DNA of 64,000 nt, from positions 1-64,000 of the forward strand of contig CANMEQ010000003.1 in NCBI GenBank assembly GCA_947497065.1. The letters run 5' to 3'. This document shows positions 28,710 through 37,710 of the stretch, one piece after another. The notes under the pieces were generated by a model, which saw nothing but the letters and a program-made list of their open reading frames with translations, was not told the DNA's origin and ran no database searches. The translations under genes and the position numbers were made by a program. The DNA is from an uncultured Paracoccaceae bacterium. Its GTDB lineage: Bacteria > Pseudomonadota > Alphaproteobacteria > Rhodobacterales > Rhodobacteraceae. Position 1 is the first letter of the stretch. Every line of letters begins with the position of its first letter.

Positions 28710-28957
28710 CAGTTGCTCTCCTCCGTTTGCGCGGCCAAATCAGCGGCGCGTTGTTCGGCGGCTTCCAAAGCCCCCGGCTCCAGCTGCGGGCGCGCCACAT
28801 GGTCAAACCGTTCCATCTGACGGACGTCTGTCAGGCCTAAAACCTTCACGACGGTCAGCCCGAAAACGATACCAACCATGCCAACCAGCAACAGCCCGAC
28901 ACCGGAATTTCGGCCTTTGCGACGCTGATGTATCTCGTGCTCAACTTTCAAAGCCAT
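28709..28957 (-). CDS. Small single-span membrane protein in the cox operon
   Basis: An 82-residue protein with a charged N-terminus (VEHEIHQRRKGRN), one transmembrane helix (GVGLLLVGMVGIVFGLTVV) and an acidic Ala-rich tail. It is tightly placed between ctaB and ctaG with TGATG overlaps on both sides, so I take the ATG at 28957 rather than 28972. Small proteins at this position are conserved in alphaproteobacterial cox operons (CoxF-like), and a role in oxidase assembly is inferred from context only. Confidence 0.8.
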   Translation of the reverse strand: MALKVEHEIHQRRKGRNSGVGLLLVGMVGIVFGLTVVKVLGLTDVRQMERFDHVARPQLEPGALEAAEQRAADLAAQTEESN

Positions 28958-29904
28958 CACAACACCGCCCAACCGTTCGCGCGCATCAGCGCTTCCACCA
29001 ACAGCGCCACGAAGTGACCGAAGAGGTAGTAAAGGGACACTTTGAAGGTGTGTTTCTCAACCGCATGATCGTCAGCATCGCTGTCAGCATCCGTGCGGCG
29101 CCAGATGTCATAACACCCCTTTAGGAACCAAACATTCAACAATACGGCAACGATCAGGTAGATCGGCCCGCCGATGGAGGTAAACCCAAGGCCCAGCGCC
29201 ACCAAAACAAGCGGCACACAATAGGCCAAAATATGGTTGCGCGTCGCCTTGCGACCGTGCGTTTCAGTCAACATCGGCACACCCGCATCGCCGTAGTCGG
29301 ACTTCACAAACAACGCCAGCGCCCAGAAGTGTGGCGGTGTCCACATGAAGATCAGCGCGAACATCAAAATAGATTCGATGGATACGCCGCCGGTCGCCAC
29401 AGCCCAGCCAATCATCGGGGGAAACGCACCCGCCGCGCCGCCGATCACAATGTTCTGCGGGGTCGAGCGTTTCAGCCACATGGAATAGATGACAGCGTAA
29501 AAGAAAATCGTGAACGCCAACAGCCCGGCAGCCAAGGCGTTGGTCGCCAAGAACAACAAAACGACCGAGAAGACAGACAATGTCGCGCCAATGGCCAGTG
29601 CCTCGCCCGGCTGCACAGCCCCAGACGGAATAGGACGATTGATCGTGCGCTTCATCACAGCATCAATGTCCGCATCCCACCACATGTTCAACGCACCAGA
29701 GGCCCCTGCCCCCACCGCGATGCACAAAATAGCAACAAACCCGACAAACGGGTTTACGCCAACGGGTGCGACCAACAGCCCAACCAGCCCCGTAAACACC
29801 ACCAACTGCATCACGCGCGGCTTCATCAAGGCGAAGTAATCGCCCATCTGCGCCTCGCCAGTCTGCAAGGTAGGTTTCTGGCTATGGTTGGTCACGTCAG
29901 TCAT
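28957..29904 (-). CDS. ctaB: Protoheme IX farnesyltransferase (heme O synthase)
   Basis: UbiA-superfamily enzyme of 315 residues that adds farnesyl to heme b, making heme o for aa3 oxidase. The first Asp-rich motif NMWWDADIDAVMKRT and the following NRPIPSG are diagnostic, and eight to nine membrane segments follow. It sits between ctaC and the small cox protein. It is distinct from the second UbiA-family protein in the window at 41533-42966, which has a different motif set. Confidence 0.97.
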   Translation of the reverse strand: MTDVTNHSQKPTLQTGEAQMGDYFALMKPRVMQLVVFTGLVGLLVAPVGVNPFVGFVAILCIAVGAGASGALNMWWDADIDAVMKRTINRPIPSGAVQPGEALAIGATLSVFSVVLLFLATNALAAGLLAFTIFFYAVIYSMWLKRSTPQNIVIGGAAGAFPPMIGWAVATGGVSIESILMFALIFMWTPPHFWALALFVKSDYGDAGVPMLTETHGRKATRNHILAYCVPLVLVALGLGFTSIGGPIYLIVAVLLNVWFLKGCYDIWRRTDADSDADDHAVEKHTFKVSLYYLFGHFVALLVEALMRANGWAVL

Positions 29905-29940
29905 GTCCGTCCTGTTTGCTAGAGAATTACCGCTTCAGTC

Positions 29941-29964
29941 TGCGGCGAGGTCATCCTCGCCGCA
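29941..29964 (-). other. Perfect stem-loop between ctaC and ctaB
   Basis: TGCGGCGAGG-TCAT-CCTCGCCGCA is a perfect 10-base-pair stem with a tetraloop just after the ctaC stop. There is no U-tract on the minus-strand transcript, so it is more likely a 3'-end stability or processing element that lets ctaC mRNA accumulate over downstream genes than a terminator. Confidence 0.6.
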
Positions 29965-29971
29965 AAACGCA

Positions 29972-30826
29972 TTATGCAGGGAAGTCGACCTTCGCACCCG
30001 CCAACCACTCTTCGTAGACAGCAGGATCAACGACTTTCACAGTGATCGGCATGTAAGCGTGGTCTTTACCGCACAGCTCAGAACACTGGCCAAAGTAGAT
30101 GCCCTCTTGCTCGGCGTTGAACCACAGCTGCGCGAAACGGCCAGGAACGGCATCTTGCTTTACGCCGAAGGCTGGGATCGTCCAGGAGTGGATAACATCA
30201 GCGCCTGTCACAGTCATAACAACTGTCGCACCCACTGGCACAACTACAGCCGTATCTGTCGCGAGGCGGAATTCATCTTCGGAATAACCAGCGTCTTCGA
30301 GCTGCGCGATGATATCGTCGCTCAGGTTACCCTCGTTGTAGCCGATCATGTAGCTTTCAAAGAATACATCTTCATCTGTGTACTCATAAGACCAGAACCA
30401 CTGGTAGCCCGTCACGGTGATGTTGATGTCGCCCTCAGGAATTTCCTGCTGCTTGAACAAAACCGGCAGGGAAAACGCACCGATGAACACAAGAATCACG
30501 ATTGGAACAATGGTCCACGCCACTTCCAGAGGAGAGTTGTGTGTGAATGTCGCAGGCGTCGGGTTCCGTTTTGCGTTGTATCGCAGGATGACCCACGCCA
30601 GCAGCGCAGTCACAAACAATGAAATGATCGTGATGATCACCAACAACATGCCGTCCAACCACTGCAGGTCACGGGCCAGTTCGGTCACAGCGGGCTGAAA
30701 CCCTGTCGCACCTGGTGTGGGCGCGCCCACGATTTCCAGATCTTCAATGGCGGTCTGAGCGCTAACGGCTGTGGCGGCGGCGATGCCGGCCATGGAAAGG
30801 CTCAGGCGTTTCACGAATGTCATCAT
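29972..30826 (-). CDS. ctaC: Cytochrome c oxidase subunit II
   Basis: Subunit II carries the CuA electron entry site. A signal peptide (LSLSMAGIAAATAVSAQ) precedes two membrane hairpins, then the periplasmic cupredoxin domain; WFWSYEYTDE and the CuA ligand motif QCSELCGKDHAYMP are intact. I chose the ATG pair at 30826/30823, with GACCGAAAAGC before it, over the in-frame upstream start, since this places the signal peptide at the N-terminus. First gene of the ctaC-ctaB-small ORF-ctaG-ctaE operon. Confidence 0.96.
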   Translation of the reverse strand: MMTFVKRLSLSMAGIAAATAVSAQTAIEDLEIVGAPTPGATGFQPAVTELARDLQWLDGMLLVIITIISLFVTALLAWVILRYNAKRNPTPATFTHNSPLEVAWTIVPIVILVFIGAFSLPVLFKQQEIPEGDINITVTGYQWFWSYEYTDEDVFFESYMIGYNEGNLSDDIIAQLEDAGYSEDEFRLATDTAVVVPVGATVVMTVTGADVIHSWTIPAFGVKQDAVPGRFAQLWFNAEQEGIYFGQCSELCGKDHAYMPITVKVVDPAVYEEWLAGAKVDFPA

Positions 30827-30974
30827 CTGCTTTTCGGTCCCTAATTTGGCGAAGGCTTTGAGCCGATCGTATAGTTGCACGGGTCCAAAAACGGAATCCC
30901 GTTGTATTCTCGGGCGGTCATCCCATATTCATAACCGCAACTCAAGCGATCCAAGCGTGTCAAACGGTCGCTTT

Positions 30975-30988
30975 TTGACCCAAATCAA
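30975..30988. promoter_or_regulatory. Perfect FNR/FnrL-type box between ctaC and tldD
   Basis: TTGA-CCCAAA-TCAA matches the TTGA-N6-TCAA consensus of FNR-family regulators at all eight conserved positions. It lies 22 bases before the tldD start and about 150 bases before the ctaC start on the other strand. In Rhodobacterales, FnrL switches respiratory genes with oxygen, so a role at the ctaC promoter is plausible; regulation of tldD is also possible. A chance match cannot be excluded. Confidence 0.55.
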
Positions 30989-31009
30989 AGAAACAGTCAG
31001 GAAACTTTC

Positions 31010-32431
31010 ATGGCGCACGACCCTTTCCGCCCGTTTGAAACGAATCTCGACCACGATACCGCACTTTCGATGCTGCGCGATGCTGTGGCCGGCGCCGATG
31101 ACGGGGAGCTGTTTCTAGAGCGACGCCGCTCGGAAGTTCTCGCCTACGACGACCAGCGCGTCCGCACGGCAAGCTATGATGCCTCCGAAGGATTCGGGCT
31201 GCGCGCAGTACGCGGCGAAGTCGCAGGATATGCCCATTCAACCACATTGGATGAACACGCCCTCAAACGGGCTGTCGCCACAGCGCGATTGGCCGTTGGC
31301 GAGGGCGGCGGCACCATTGCCGACGCGCCCCCTCGCACGAACACCGTTTTATACACGGACGCAGACCCGATGGCTGAGGCAACCTTCCCTGCCAAAATCG
31401 ACCTGCTGAAAGAAATCGACACCTTCTGTCGGGAATTGGACCCGCGCGTTGTCCAAGTCTCCGCAACCCTCGCCGCATCGCACCAAGAGGTGGTGATTCT
31501 GCGCCCTGAAGGCACGCTGGTGACAGACACACGCCCGATGACGCGCCTGAACATCTCCGTCATCATCGAAGACAATGGCCGTCGCGAATCTGGTGGCATG
31601 GGCGGTGGCGGCCGCACCGGCCTGATCGGCCTGATGTCACCGGACCACTGGCAACCCGTCGCACGCGAAGCCTTGCGCATCGCTTTGGTAAACCTCGAAG
31701 CCGAACCCGCCCCCGCTGGCGTCATGGATGTGTTGCTCGGCCCAGGCTGGCCCGGCATCTTGCTCCACGAGGCTGTCGGCCATGGGCTCGAAGGCGACTT
31801 CAACCGCAAAGGCACCTCGGCGTTCGCAGGCTTGATGGGCCAACGGGTCGCCGCGAAAGGCGTCACCGTGCTGGACGATGGCACACTTCCAGATCGCCGC
31901 GGGTCCATCACCGTCGATGATGAAGGAACCCCCTCAGCCAAGAACGTGCTGATCGAAGACGGCGTGCTGGTGGGTTACATGCAAGACAGACAAAACGCGC
32001 GTTTGATGGGCGTGAAACCAACCGGCAACGGACGCCGTGAAAGTTTTGCCCATATCCCAATGCCACGCATGACAAACACATATATGTTGGGCGGCGACGC
32101 CGATCCGAAAGCCATGCTCGCAGATCTAGACGACGGCATTTACGCGGTCGGCTTTGGCGGCGGCCAGGTCGACATTACCAACGGCAAGTTCGTGTTCAGC
32201 TGCACCGAAGCCTACCGCGTCAAAAATGGTCAGGTCGGCGCAGCGGTAAAGGGGGCGACACTGATTGGCGATGGCGCGACGGCCCTCAAACAGATCCGCG
32301 GCATCGGCAACGACATGGCACTTGATCCGGGCATCGGCAACTGCGGCAAAGCAGGCCAATGGGTCCCCGTCGGTGTTGGTCAACCTTCCTTGCTGATCGG
32401 CGGTTTGACAGTGGGCGGCGCGGCAACCTAG
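31010..32431 (+). CDS. tldD: Metalloprotease TldD
   Basis: Subunit of the TldD/TldE peptidase that trims unfolded or modified peptides in the cytoplasm. The zinc motif HEAVGHGLEGD (HExxxH) is intact, followed by GSITVDDEGTPSAKNVLIEDG and the C-terminal GNDMALDPGIGNCGKAGQ. At 473 residues it is full length. TldE is not adjacent, which is usual. The ATG at 31010 is preceded by CAGGAAAC. Confidence 0.95.
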   Translation: MAHDPFRPFETNLDHDTALSMLRDAVAGADDGELFLERRRSEVLAYDDQRVRTASYDASEGFGLRAVRGEVAGYAHSTTLDEHALKRAVATARLAVGEGGGTIADAPPRTNTVLYTDADPMAEATFPAKIDLLKEIDTFCRELDPRVVQVSATLAASHQEVVILRPEGTLVTDTRPMTRLNISVIIEDNGRRESGGMGGGGRTGLIGLMSPDHWQPVAREALRIALVNLEAEPAPAGVMDVLLGPGWPGILLHEAVGHGLEGDFNRKGTSAFAGLMGQRVAAKGVTVLDDGTLPDRRGSITVDDEGTPSAKNVLIEDGVLVGYMQDRQNARLMGVKPTGNGRRESFAHIPMPRMTNTYMLGGDADPKAMLADLDDGIYAVGFGGGQVDITNGKFVFSCTEAYRVKNGQVGAAVKGATLIGDGATALKQIRGIGNDMALDPGIGNCGKAGQWVPVGVGQPSLLIGGLTVGGAAT

Positions 32432-32440
32432 CCTTTCGCA

Positions 32441-32944
32441 ATGTCGAGAAACCGCAGCATCCCGTGGCACCCATTTCGCACATTTAGGCTCACTGGGCCG
32501 CAGGTTGGCTGGTTTCGGCCCGCCGCCGCTGTGGTGATCGCATCCCTCGCACCTGCGGCACTTGCCTTTCTTTTTATATCTCTGGGGGCACCGGTTATCG
32601 ATGGCCCCTTCAAAGATGGCAGCACCTATACGTTGGCCGACCATGTTGCCATCGTTCTGGGCGCGATTGCACTGTCTTTTTTGGTCACGTGGATCGCCGC
32701 CCCCTTCGCGGTCTTTGCCTTACGCGCTGCGGCCATGCTGGGAGTTGCTGGCTGGGGAACAGCCATGATCAGCGCATGGATCATCGGTTTGCCGATCGCC
32801 CATGTCGCATTGAACGGTGACCTTACCTCAGACGATTACGCAATCTTGCCGCAACTGATGGTGGCGATCGCGATTTTAGGGCTGTCGGTCTGGGTCACTT
32901 TCTGGGGCCTTATGGCGGCCACCAACCGCAGACAACAGGATTAA
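32441..32944 (+). CDS. Small polytopic membrane protein of unknown function
   Basis: A 167-residue protein with four predicted transmembrane helices (AAAVVIASLAPAALAFLF, VAIVLGAIALSFLVTWIAA, MLGVAGWGTAMISAWIIG and LMVAIAILGLSVWVTFW). I recognise no family. It starts 9 bases after tldD and is probably co-transcribed with it. A basic N-terminus with several Arg favours an inside N-end. Confidence 0.65.
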   Translation: MSRNRSIPWHPFRTFRLTGPQVGWFRPAAAVVIASLAPAALAFLFISLGAPVIDGPFKDGSTYTLADHVAIVLGAIALSFLVTWIAAPFAVFALRAAAMLGVAGWGTAMISAWIIGLPIAHVALNGDLTSDDYAILPQLMVAIAILGLSVWVTFWGLMAATNRRQQD

Positions 32945-32962
32945 ATAAAAGATAAGCTGCCG

Positions 32963-32979
32963 CTAATGTTTCGTTAACC
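32963..32979 (+). promoter_or_regulatory. CtrA-type binding site upstream of dprA
   Basis: CTAA-TGTTTCG-TTAACC has the TTAA-N7-TTAAC layout of alphaproteobacterial CtrA boxes, with one mismatch in the first half. It ends 41 bases before the dprA ATG at 33021, a suitable place for activation. In Rhodobacterales, CtrA controls competence-type genes including dprA for gene transfer agent recipient capability, so the site agrees with known regulation. Binding is not shown by sequence alone. Confidence 0.55.
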
Positions 32980-33020
32980 TCGCCCCGCTAAACCTGATCT
33001 TGCAACAGGCGGAGGCACGG

Positions 33021-34154
33021 ATGACAAAGAACGCAGGTTCTTCCACTCACCCCCCACTCCCACCCACCACGGAAGACGATCAGCTCTCCCGCCTTCGCCT
33101 GCTGCGCTCCCGCAAAGTTGGCCCCGCGACGTACAGACGTCTGCTTGCCGAACACGGCACGGTCACCGCCGCCCTAGACGCCCTCCCCGAGATGGCACGC
33201 GCGGCTGGCATTTCCGATTACATCCCCTGCCCAGAAAGCACTGCCATCGCGGAGCTTCGCGCAGGCACACGCGCGGGCGCGACCTTGGTTTTCCAAGACG
33301 ACCCAGCATATCCCACTGCCCTCAACGACCTCGAAGATGCGCCAGTGGCGCTATGGATGCAGGGCGATGCATCCTTATTAACACGCCCCATGGTGGCCCT
33401 GATCGGCGCGCGCTCAGCATCCTCACTTGGCATCCGAATGGCACGAAAGCTAGCAAAGGACTTAGGCGAAGCGGGTTTCATTGTCGCCTCAGGGCTGGCA
33501 CGTGGCATCGACACCGCCGCCCACCTCGGCGCGCTGAACACAGGCACGATTGCCGTGCTTCCCGGTGGCGTTGATGTTCCCTACCCCCCGCAAAACAGTG
33601 ACCTAGCCCAAAAGATTGCGAACCAAGGCCTGCGGCTGTCCGAACAGCCAGTCGACCTGCATCCGCGCGCCTACCACTTTCTCGCACGCAACAGGATCAT
33701 CTCTGGCCTTAGCTTGGTCACCGTCGTGGTCGAGGCTGCAGCAAAATCAGGCAGTCTGTCCTGCGCTCAGGGGGCACTGGACCAGGGCCGCGATGTGTGC
33801 GCCGTTCCGGGGCATCCGTTCGATACGCGCGTCGCTGGATGCAACATGCTGATCCGCGACGGCGCGACATTGGTGCGCGGCGCGCGCGACATTATCGACC
33901 ATATCTCCAGCCTCCCAAAAACCTCGCCCCCGCCCAAGGCGCCGATCTCTGCCCCACCTCTGCCTAGCCCGCCGGACACCGCAGCGCTGCACACGCGCAT
34001 TCTTGACCAATTGAACCACATTCCAATCGCGGAAGACCAACTGATCCGCGCCTTGGGAACAGCCGCCACCGCCGTAGCACCTGTGCTGGTGGACCTGGAA
34101 CTTGATGGTAAAGTCATCCGCCAAGCCGGTGGCCTGCTCGCCCGGGTTCCCTAA
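33021..34154 (+). CDS. dprA: DNA-processing protein DprA
   Basis: Loads RecA onto incoming single-stranded DNA during natural transformation or uptake of gene transfer agent DNA. The protein has an N-terminal SAM-like region (LRLLRSRKVGPATYRRLL), the Rossmann-fold core with VALIGARSASSLG, IVASGLARGIDTAAHLGAL and AVLPGGVDVPYPP, and a C-terminal winged-helix-like domain (LDQLNHIPIAEDQLIRAL). Start at ATG 33021 because GCGGAGG lies just upstream. 377 residues, normal size. Confidence 0.95.
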   Translation: MTKNAGSSTHPPLPPTTEDDQLSRLRLLRSRKVGPATYRRLLAEHGTVTAALDALPEMARAAGISDYIPCPESTAIAELRAGTRAGATLVFQDDPAYPTALNDLEDAPVALWMQGDASLLTRPMVALIGARSASSLGIRMARKLAKDLGEAGFIVASGLARGIDTAAHLGALNTGTIAVLPGGVDVPYPPQNSDLAQKIANQGLRLSEQPVDLHPRAYHFLARNRIISGLSLVTVVVEAAAKSGSLSCAQGALDQGRDVCAVPGHPFDTRVAGCNMLIRDGATLVRGARDIIDHISSLPKTSPPPKAPISAPPLPSPPDTAALHTRILDQLNHIPIAEDQLIRALGTAATAVAPVLVDLELDGKVIRQAGGLLARVP

Positions 34155-34262
34155 CGCAAAATCGTCAAATTTTGCCCGCGTCAAAGATGGTCCATTGACA
34201 ATCCCGCGCGCCCCCCCACATCTTGCGCGATCATTACGTTTGCGTGTTTCGAAAGGATTCCT

Positions 34263-36908
34263 ATGCCTGTTGTTGTCGTTGAATCTCCGGCTAAGGCCAA
34301 GACAATCAACAAATATTTGGGATCAGACTACACCGTTCTGGCCTCATACGGACACGTGCGCGACCTGCCGCCTAAAGACGGATCCGTCGACCCAGACGCC
34401 AATTTCGAAATGTTGTGGGAAGTCGCAAGCGACAGCAAAAAGCACATTAAGGCCATTGCCGACGCCCTGAAAGACGACAACGAACTGATCCTCGCGACCG
34501 ACCCCGACCGCGAAGGAGAGGCGATTTCTTGGCACCTCGAAGAGGCGCTGCGCAAACGCAAAGTCATCAAGAAAGACACGCCCGTCAGCCGTGTGGTGTT
34601 CAACGCGATCACCAAAACTGCCGTCACGGAGGCGATGAAAAATCCGCGCCAAGTCGACCAACCATTGGTCGACGCCTATCTTGCCCGCCGAGCCCTCGAT
34701 TATCTGGTGGGGTTCAAACTCAGCCCCGTCCTCTGGCGCCGCTTGCCGGGGGCCAAATCTGCGGGCCGTGTGCAATCCGTGACCCTGCGCATCATCGTCG
34801 AACGCGAGATGGAAATCGAAGCGTTCAACAACCGTGAATACTGGACCGTTAAGGCCCAATTGCAAACGCCACGCGCGCAAAACGTTGACGCGCGTTTGAC
34901 TGTACTGGCCGGCAAGAAGCTCGAAAAGTTTGATCTGGAAAACGAGACGCAGGCAGAATTGGCGCAACAGGCCGTCTTGTCGCGCGACCTCACCGTCAAA
35001 CGTGTCGAAGCAAAACCCGCCAATCGCAACCCATCTGCCCCGTTCATGACATCCACGTTGCAGCAAGAGGCCTCGCGCAAATTCGGCTTTGGCGCACGCA
35101 TGACAATGAACGCCGCGCAACGGTTGTACGAAGCAGGCCTGATCACCTACATGCGGACCGACGGCATCGACATGGCCCCTGAAGCCGTGACCGCTGCGCG
35201 CGATGCGATCAAAGATAAATTCGGTGCCGAATATGTGCCCGACAAGCCGCGCATCTACAAAAACAAAGCCAAAAACGCGCAAGAGGCCCACGAATGTGTG
35301 CGCCCAACCGATCTGGCCTTGTCCGCAGAGGACGCGAAAATCACAGATCCAGATCAACGCAAGTTGTACGATCTGATCTACAAACGCACGATCTCTAGCC
35401 AAATGGAAGCTGCCCGTCTCGAACGCACCACGGTCGACATTGGCTCTGACGATGGTCAGGTAGAATTGCGCGCCACTGGTCAAGTCGTGTTGTTCGACGG
35501 GTTCTTGCGCGTCTACGAAGAAGGCCGCGACGATGACGTGGTAGATGACGACGACAAGCGTCTTGCCCAGATGAGCGAAGGCGAGAAGATGGACAAATCC
35601 TCCGTCACGCCAGAACAGCATTTCACCCAGCCGCCCCCCCGTTACACCGAGGCAACATTGGTCAAACGGATGGAAGAGCTGGGCATCGGCCGCCCCTCCA
35701 CTTACGCTTCCATCGTGACCACAATCCAAGATCGCGGTTATGTTCTCAAAGACAAAAACCGTCTCATTCCCGAAGATAAGGGACGGTTGGTCACGGCCTT
35801 CCTGACCAATTATTTCCGCAAATACGTGGGCTACGACTACACAGCCTCCCTCGAAGAGGACCTAGATCACGTGTCTGCAGGCGATGCAGATTACAAAAAA
35901 GTGCTCGAAAGTTTCTGGCGCGACTTCAAAGTCACCATCGACGAAGCCATGGATAACTCGATCACCGATGTTCTTGAAAAGATCAACGAAGTCCTCGCAC
36001 CGCACATATTCCCACCCAACGAAGACGGTACCGACCCGCGCCTGTGCCCGAACTGTGAAAAGGGCCGCCTTTCCATGCGCACCGCACGTTCTGGCGGGGC
36101 CTTCATTGGCTGTTCCAACTACCCTGATTGCCGATACACCCGCCCCTTCGGCCCCCCCGGCGAAGACGACGCGGCAGGCATCCCACCCGAAGGCAAACTT
36201 CTGGGGCAAGACGACGGCGACAATATTTGGGTGCACAAAGGCCGCTTTGGCCCCTACGCCCAGCGCGGCGAAGTCACGGAAGAGAACAAAAAACCGAACC
36301 GGCAGTCGATCCCTAAAGAGTGGCCACCAGAAGAGGTGTCGCTGGAAACAGCAATTAAGCTGCTGTCCCTACCCCGTTTAATTGGCCAGCACCCCGAAGA
36401 CGGCGTGAACGTGTTTGCCAACATCGGGCGCTACGGCCCTTATTTGAAACACTCTGAAAGCACATCTGATCGGGGTGGTACCAATGCCAACCTCGAAACG
36501 CTCGAGGATGTGTTTACCGTTGGCATGAACCACGCGGTTCAATTGCTGGCCGAAAAGGTCGCGTCACGCGGCAATCGTGGCAAGGCGGCGACACCAATTC
36601 GCGAGCTGGGCGAACACCCTGATGTGGGCGGCCCCGTAAATGTTTTCGACGGCAAATATGGTCCCTACGTGAAATGGGACAAAATCAACGCCACGATTCC
36701 CGACACGATCGAAGTTGCGGATCTCACGTTGTCTCAGGCGGTCACATTGATCGAAGAACGCGCCGCCAAATCCGGCAAAAAGATCGCGCCGAAAGCCGCC
36801 GCCAAAAAGAAAGCCGCTCCCAAGAAGAAACCGGCTGCGAAAAAGCCCGCAGTAAAGAAACCTGCGGCAAAGAAAAAACCAGCAGCCAAGGCCAAAACGA
36901 AAGAATAG
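34263..36908 (+). CDS. topA: DNA topoisomerase I
   Basis: Type IA topoisomerase relaxing negative supercoils. The TOPRIM domain opens with VVVVESPAKAKTINKYLG, and the catalytic Tyr296 is in GLITYMRTDG. One C4 zinc-finger (CPNCEKGRLS then CSNYPDCRY) is followed by three zinc-less topo repeats (for example GRFGPYAQRG, GRYGPYLKH and GKYGPYVKWD), normal for alphaproteobacteria. The tail of about 40 residues is almost only Lys, Ala and Pro, a histone H1-like DNA-binding extension. 881 residues. SD GAAAGGA before the ATG. Confidence 0.97.
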   Translation: MPVVVVESPAKAKTINKYLGSDYTVLASYGHVRDLPPKDGSVDPDANFEMLWEVASDSKKHIKAIADALKDDNELILATDPDREGEAISWHLEEALRKRKVIKKDTPVSRVVFNAITKTAVTEAMKNPRQVDQPLVDAYLARRALDYLVGFKLSPVLWRRLPGAKSAGRVQSVTLRIIVEREMEIEAFNNREYWTVKAQLQTPRAQNVDARLTVLAGKKLEKFDLENETQAELAQQAVLSRDLTVKRVEAKPANRNPSAPFMTSTLQQEASRKFGFGARMTMNAAQRLYEAGLITYMRTDGIDMAPEAVTAARDAIKDKFGAEYVPDKPRIYKNKAKNAQEAHECVRPTDLALSAEDAKITDPDQRKLYDLIYKRTISSQMEAARLERTTVDIGSDDGQVELRATGQVVLFDGFLRVYEEGRDDDVVDDDDKRLAQMSEGEKMDKSSVTPEQHFTQPPPRYTEATLVKRMEELGIGRPSTYASIVTTIQDRGYVLKDKNRLIPEDKGRLVTAFLTNYFRKYVGYDYTASLEEDLDHVSAGDADYKKVLESFWRDFKVTIDEAMDNSITDVLEKINEVLAPHIFPPNEDGTDPRLCPNCEKGRLSMRTARSGGAFIGCSNYPDCRYTRPFGPPGEDDAAGIPPEGKLLGQDDGDNIWVHKGRFGPYAQRGEVTEENKKPNRQSIPKEWPPEEVSLETAIKLLSLPRLIGQHPEDGVNVFANIGRYGPYLKHSESTSDRGGTNANLETLEDVFTVGMNHAVQLLAEKVASRGNRGKAATPIRELGEHPDVGGPVNVFDGKYGPYVKWDKINATIPDTIEVADLTLSQAVTLIEERAAKSGKKIAPKAAAKKKAAPKKKPAAKKPAVKKPAAKKKPAAKAKTKE

Positions 36909-36942
36909 TTCGGAAAGATCCCGCTGCATTGCAGCAATTTCA

Positions 36943-36970
36943 TTGACACCTTGCCGTTACGTCGTATCAA
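36943..36970 (+). promoter_or_regulatory. Sigma-70-type promoter for the CoA-transferase genes
   Basis: TTGACA (36943-36948), a 16-base spacer and TATCAA (36965-36970) make a near-consensus housekeeping promoter, 23 bases upstream of the ATG at 36993. It starts after the topA stop, so the CoA-transferase operon has its own transcription start. Confidence 0.6.
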
Positions 36971-36992
36971 TACGGCATCGCTAGGGGGGACT

Positions 36993-37706
36993 ATGAAGAA
37001 AATTTATCCGAACGCCGCTGCTGCTCTGGAGGGGCAACTCAGCGACGGAATGTTAATCGCTGCGGGCGGCTTTGGCCTATGCGGCATTCCAGAACTGTTG
37101 TTGGCCGCAATCCGTGACGCGGGCACCAAAGATCTCACGTTTGCGTCGAACAACGCAGGCGTTGACGACTTTGGCATCGGCATTTTGCTGCAAACCAAAC
37201 AGGTCAAAAAAATGATCTCGTCCTACGTGGGCGAAAACGCCGAGTTCATGCGCCAGTATTTGTCGGGCGAGCTGGAGCTGGAGTTTAACCCGCAAGGCAC
37301 ATTGGCCGAACGCATGCGCTCTGGCGGCTGCGGTATCCCTGGGTTTTACACCAAAACTGGTGTTGGCACCGTGATCGCCGATGGAAAAGAGCACAAAGAC
37401 TTTCCAACCGGCCCGAACGGCACACCCGAAACCTACATCATGGAAGAAGGCATTTTTGCCGATCTGTCCATCGTGAAGGCCTGGAAAGCCGATGAAACCG
37501 GCAACCTCGTGTTCCGCAAAACAGCGCGCAACTTCAATCCGCCCGCTGCGATGTGTGGCAAGATGTGCATCGCCGAGGTCGAAGAGATCGTGCCAACAGG
37601 GTCGCTGGACCCCGATCATATCCACCTCCCCGGTATCTACGTGCACCGCTTGATCCAGGGGGATCATGAAAAACGCATCGAGCAACGCACAGTGCGGGAG
37701 AGTTAA
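36993..37706 (+). CDS. 3-oxoacid CoA-transferase subunit A
   Basis: A 237-residue alpha subunit of a succinyl-CoA:3-ketoacid (or acetoacetate) CoA-transferase. The motif [18 protein letters not shown] is the CoA-transferase family I signature, with [19 protein letters not shown] next. It moves CoA between succinyl-CoA and acetoacetate-type acids. Start at ATG 36993, preceded by AGGGGGGA. The B subunit follows at once. Likely ScoA/AtoD type; the acid specificity is not readable. Confidence 0.93.
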   Translation: MKKIYPNAAAALEGQLSDGMLIAAGGFGLCGIPELLLAAIRDAGTKDLTFASNNAGVDDFGIGILLQTKQVKKMISSYVGENAEFMRQYLSGELELEFNPQGTLAERMRSGGCGIPGFYTKTGVGTVIADGKEHKDFPTGPNGTPETYIMEEGIFADLSIVKAWKADETGNLVFRKTARNFNPPAAMCGKMCIAEVEEIVPTGSLDPDHIHLPGIYVHRLIQGDHEKRIEQRTVRES

Positions 37707-37710
37707 GACC

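Noticed and set aside
34156-34175. GCAAAAT / ATTTTGC inverted repeat between dprA and topA
   Set aside because: Short, weak stem without a T-run; not strong enough to call a terminator or operator.
34344-35729. 461-residue minus-strand open frame
   Set aside because: It is exactly antisense to topA, whose domains and catalytic Tyr are intact in the plus frame.
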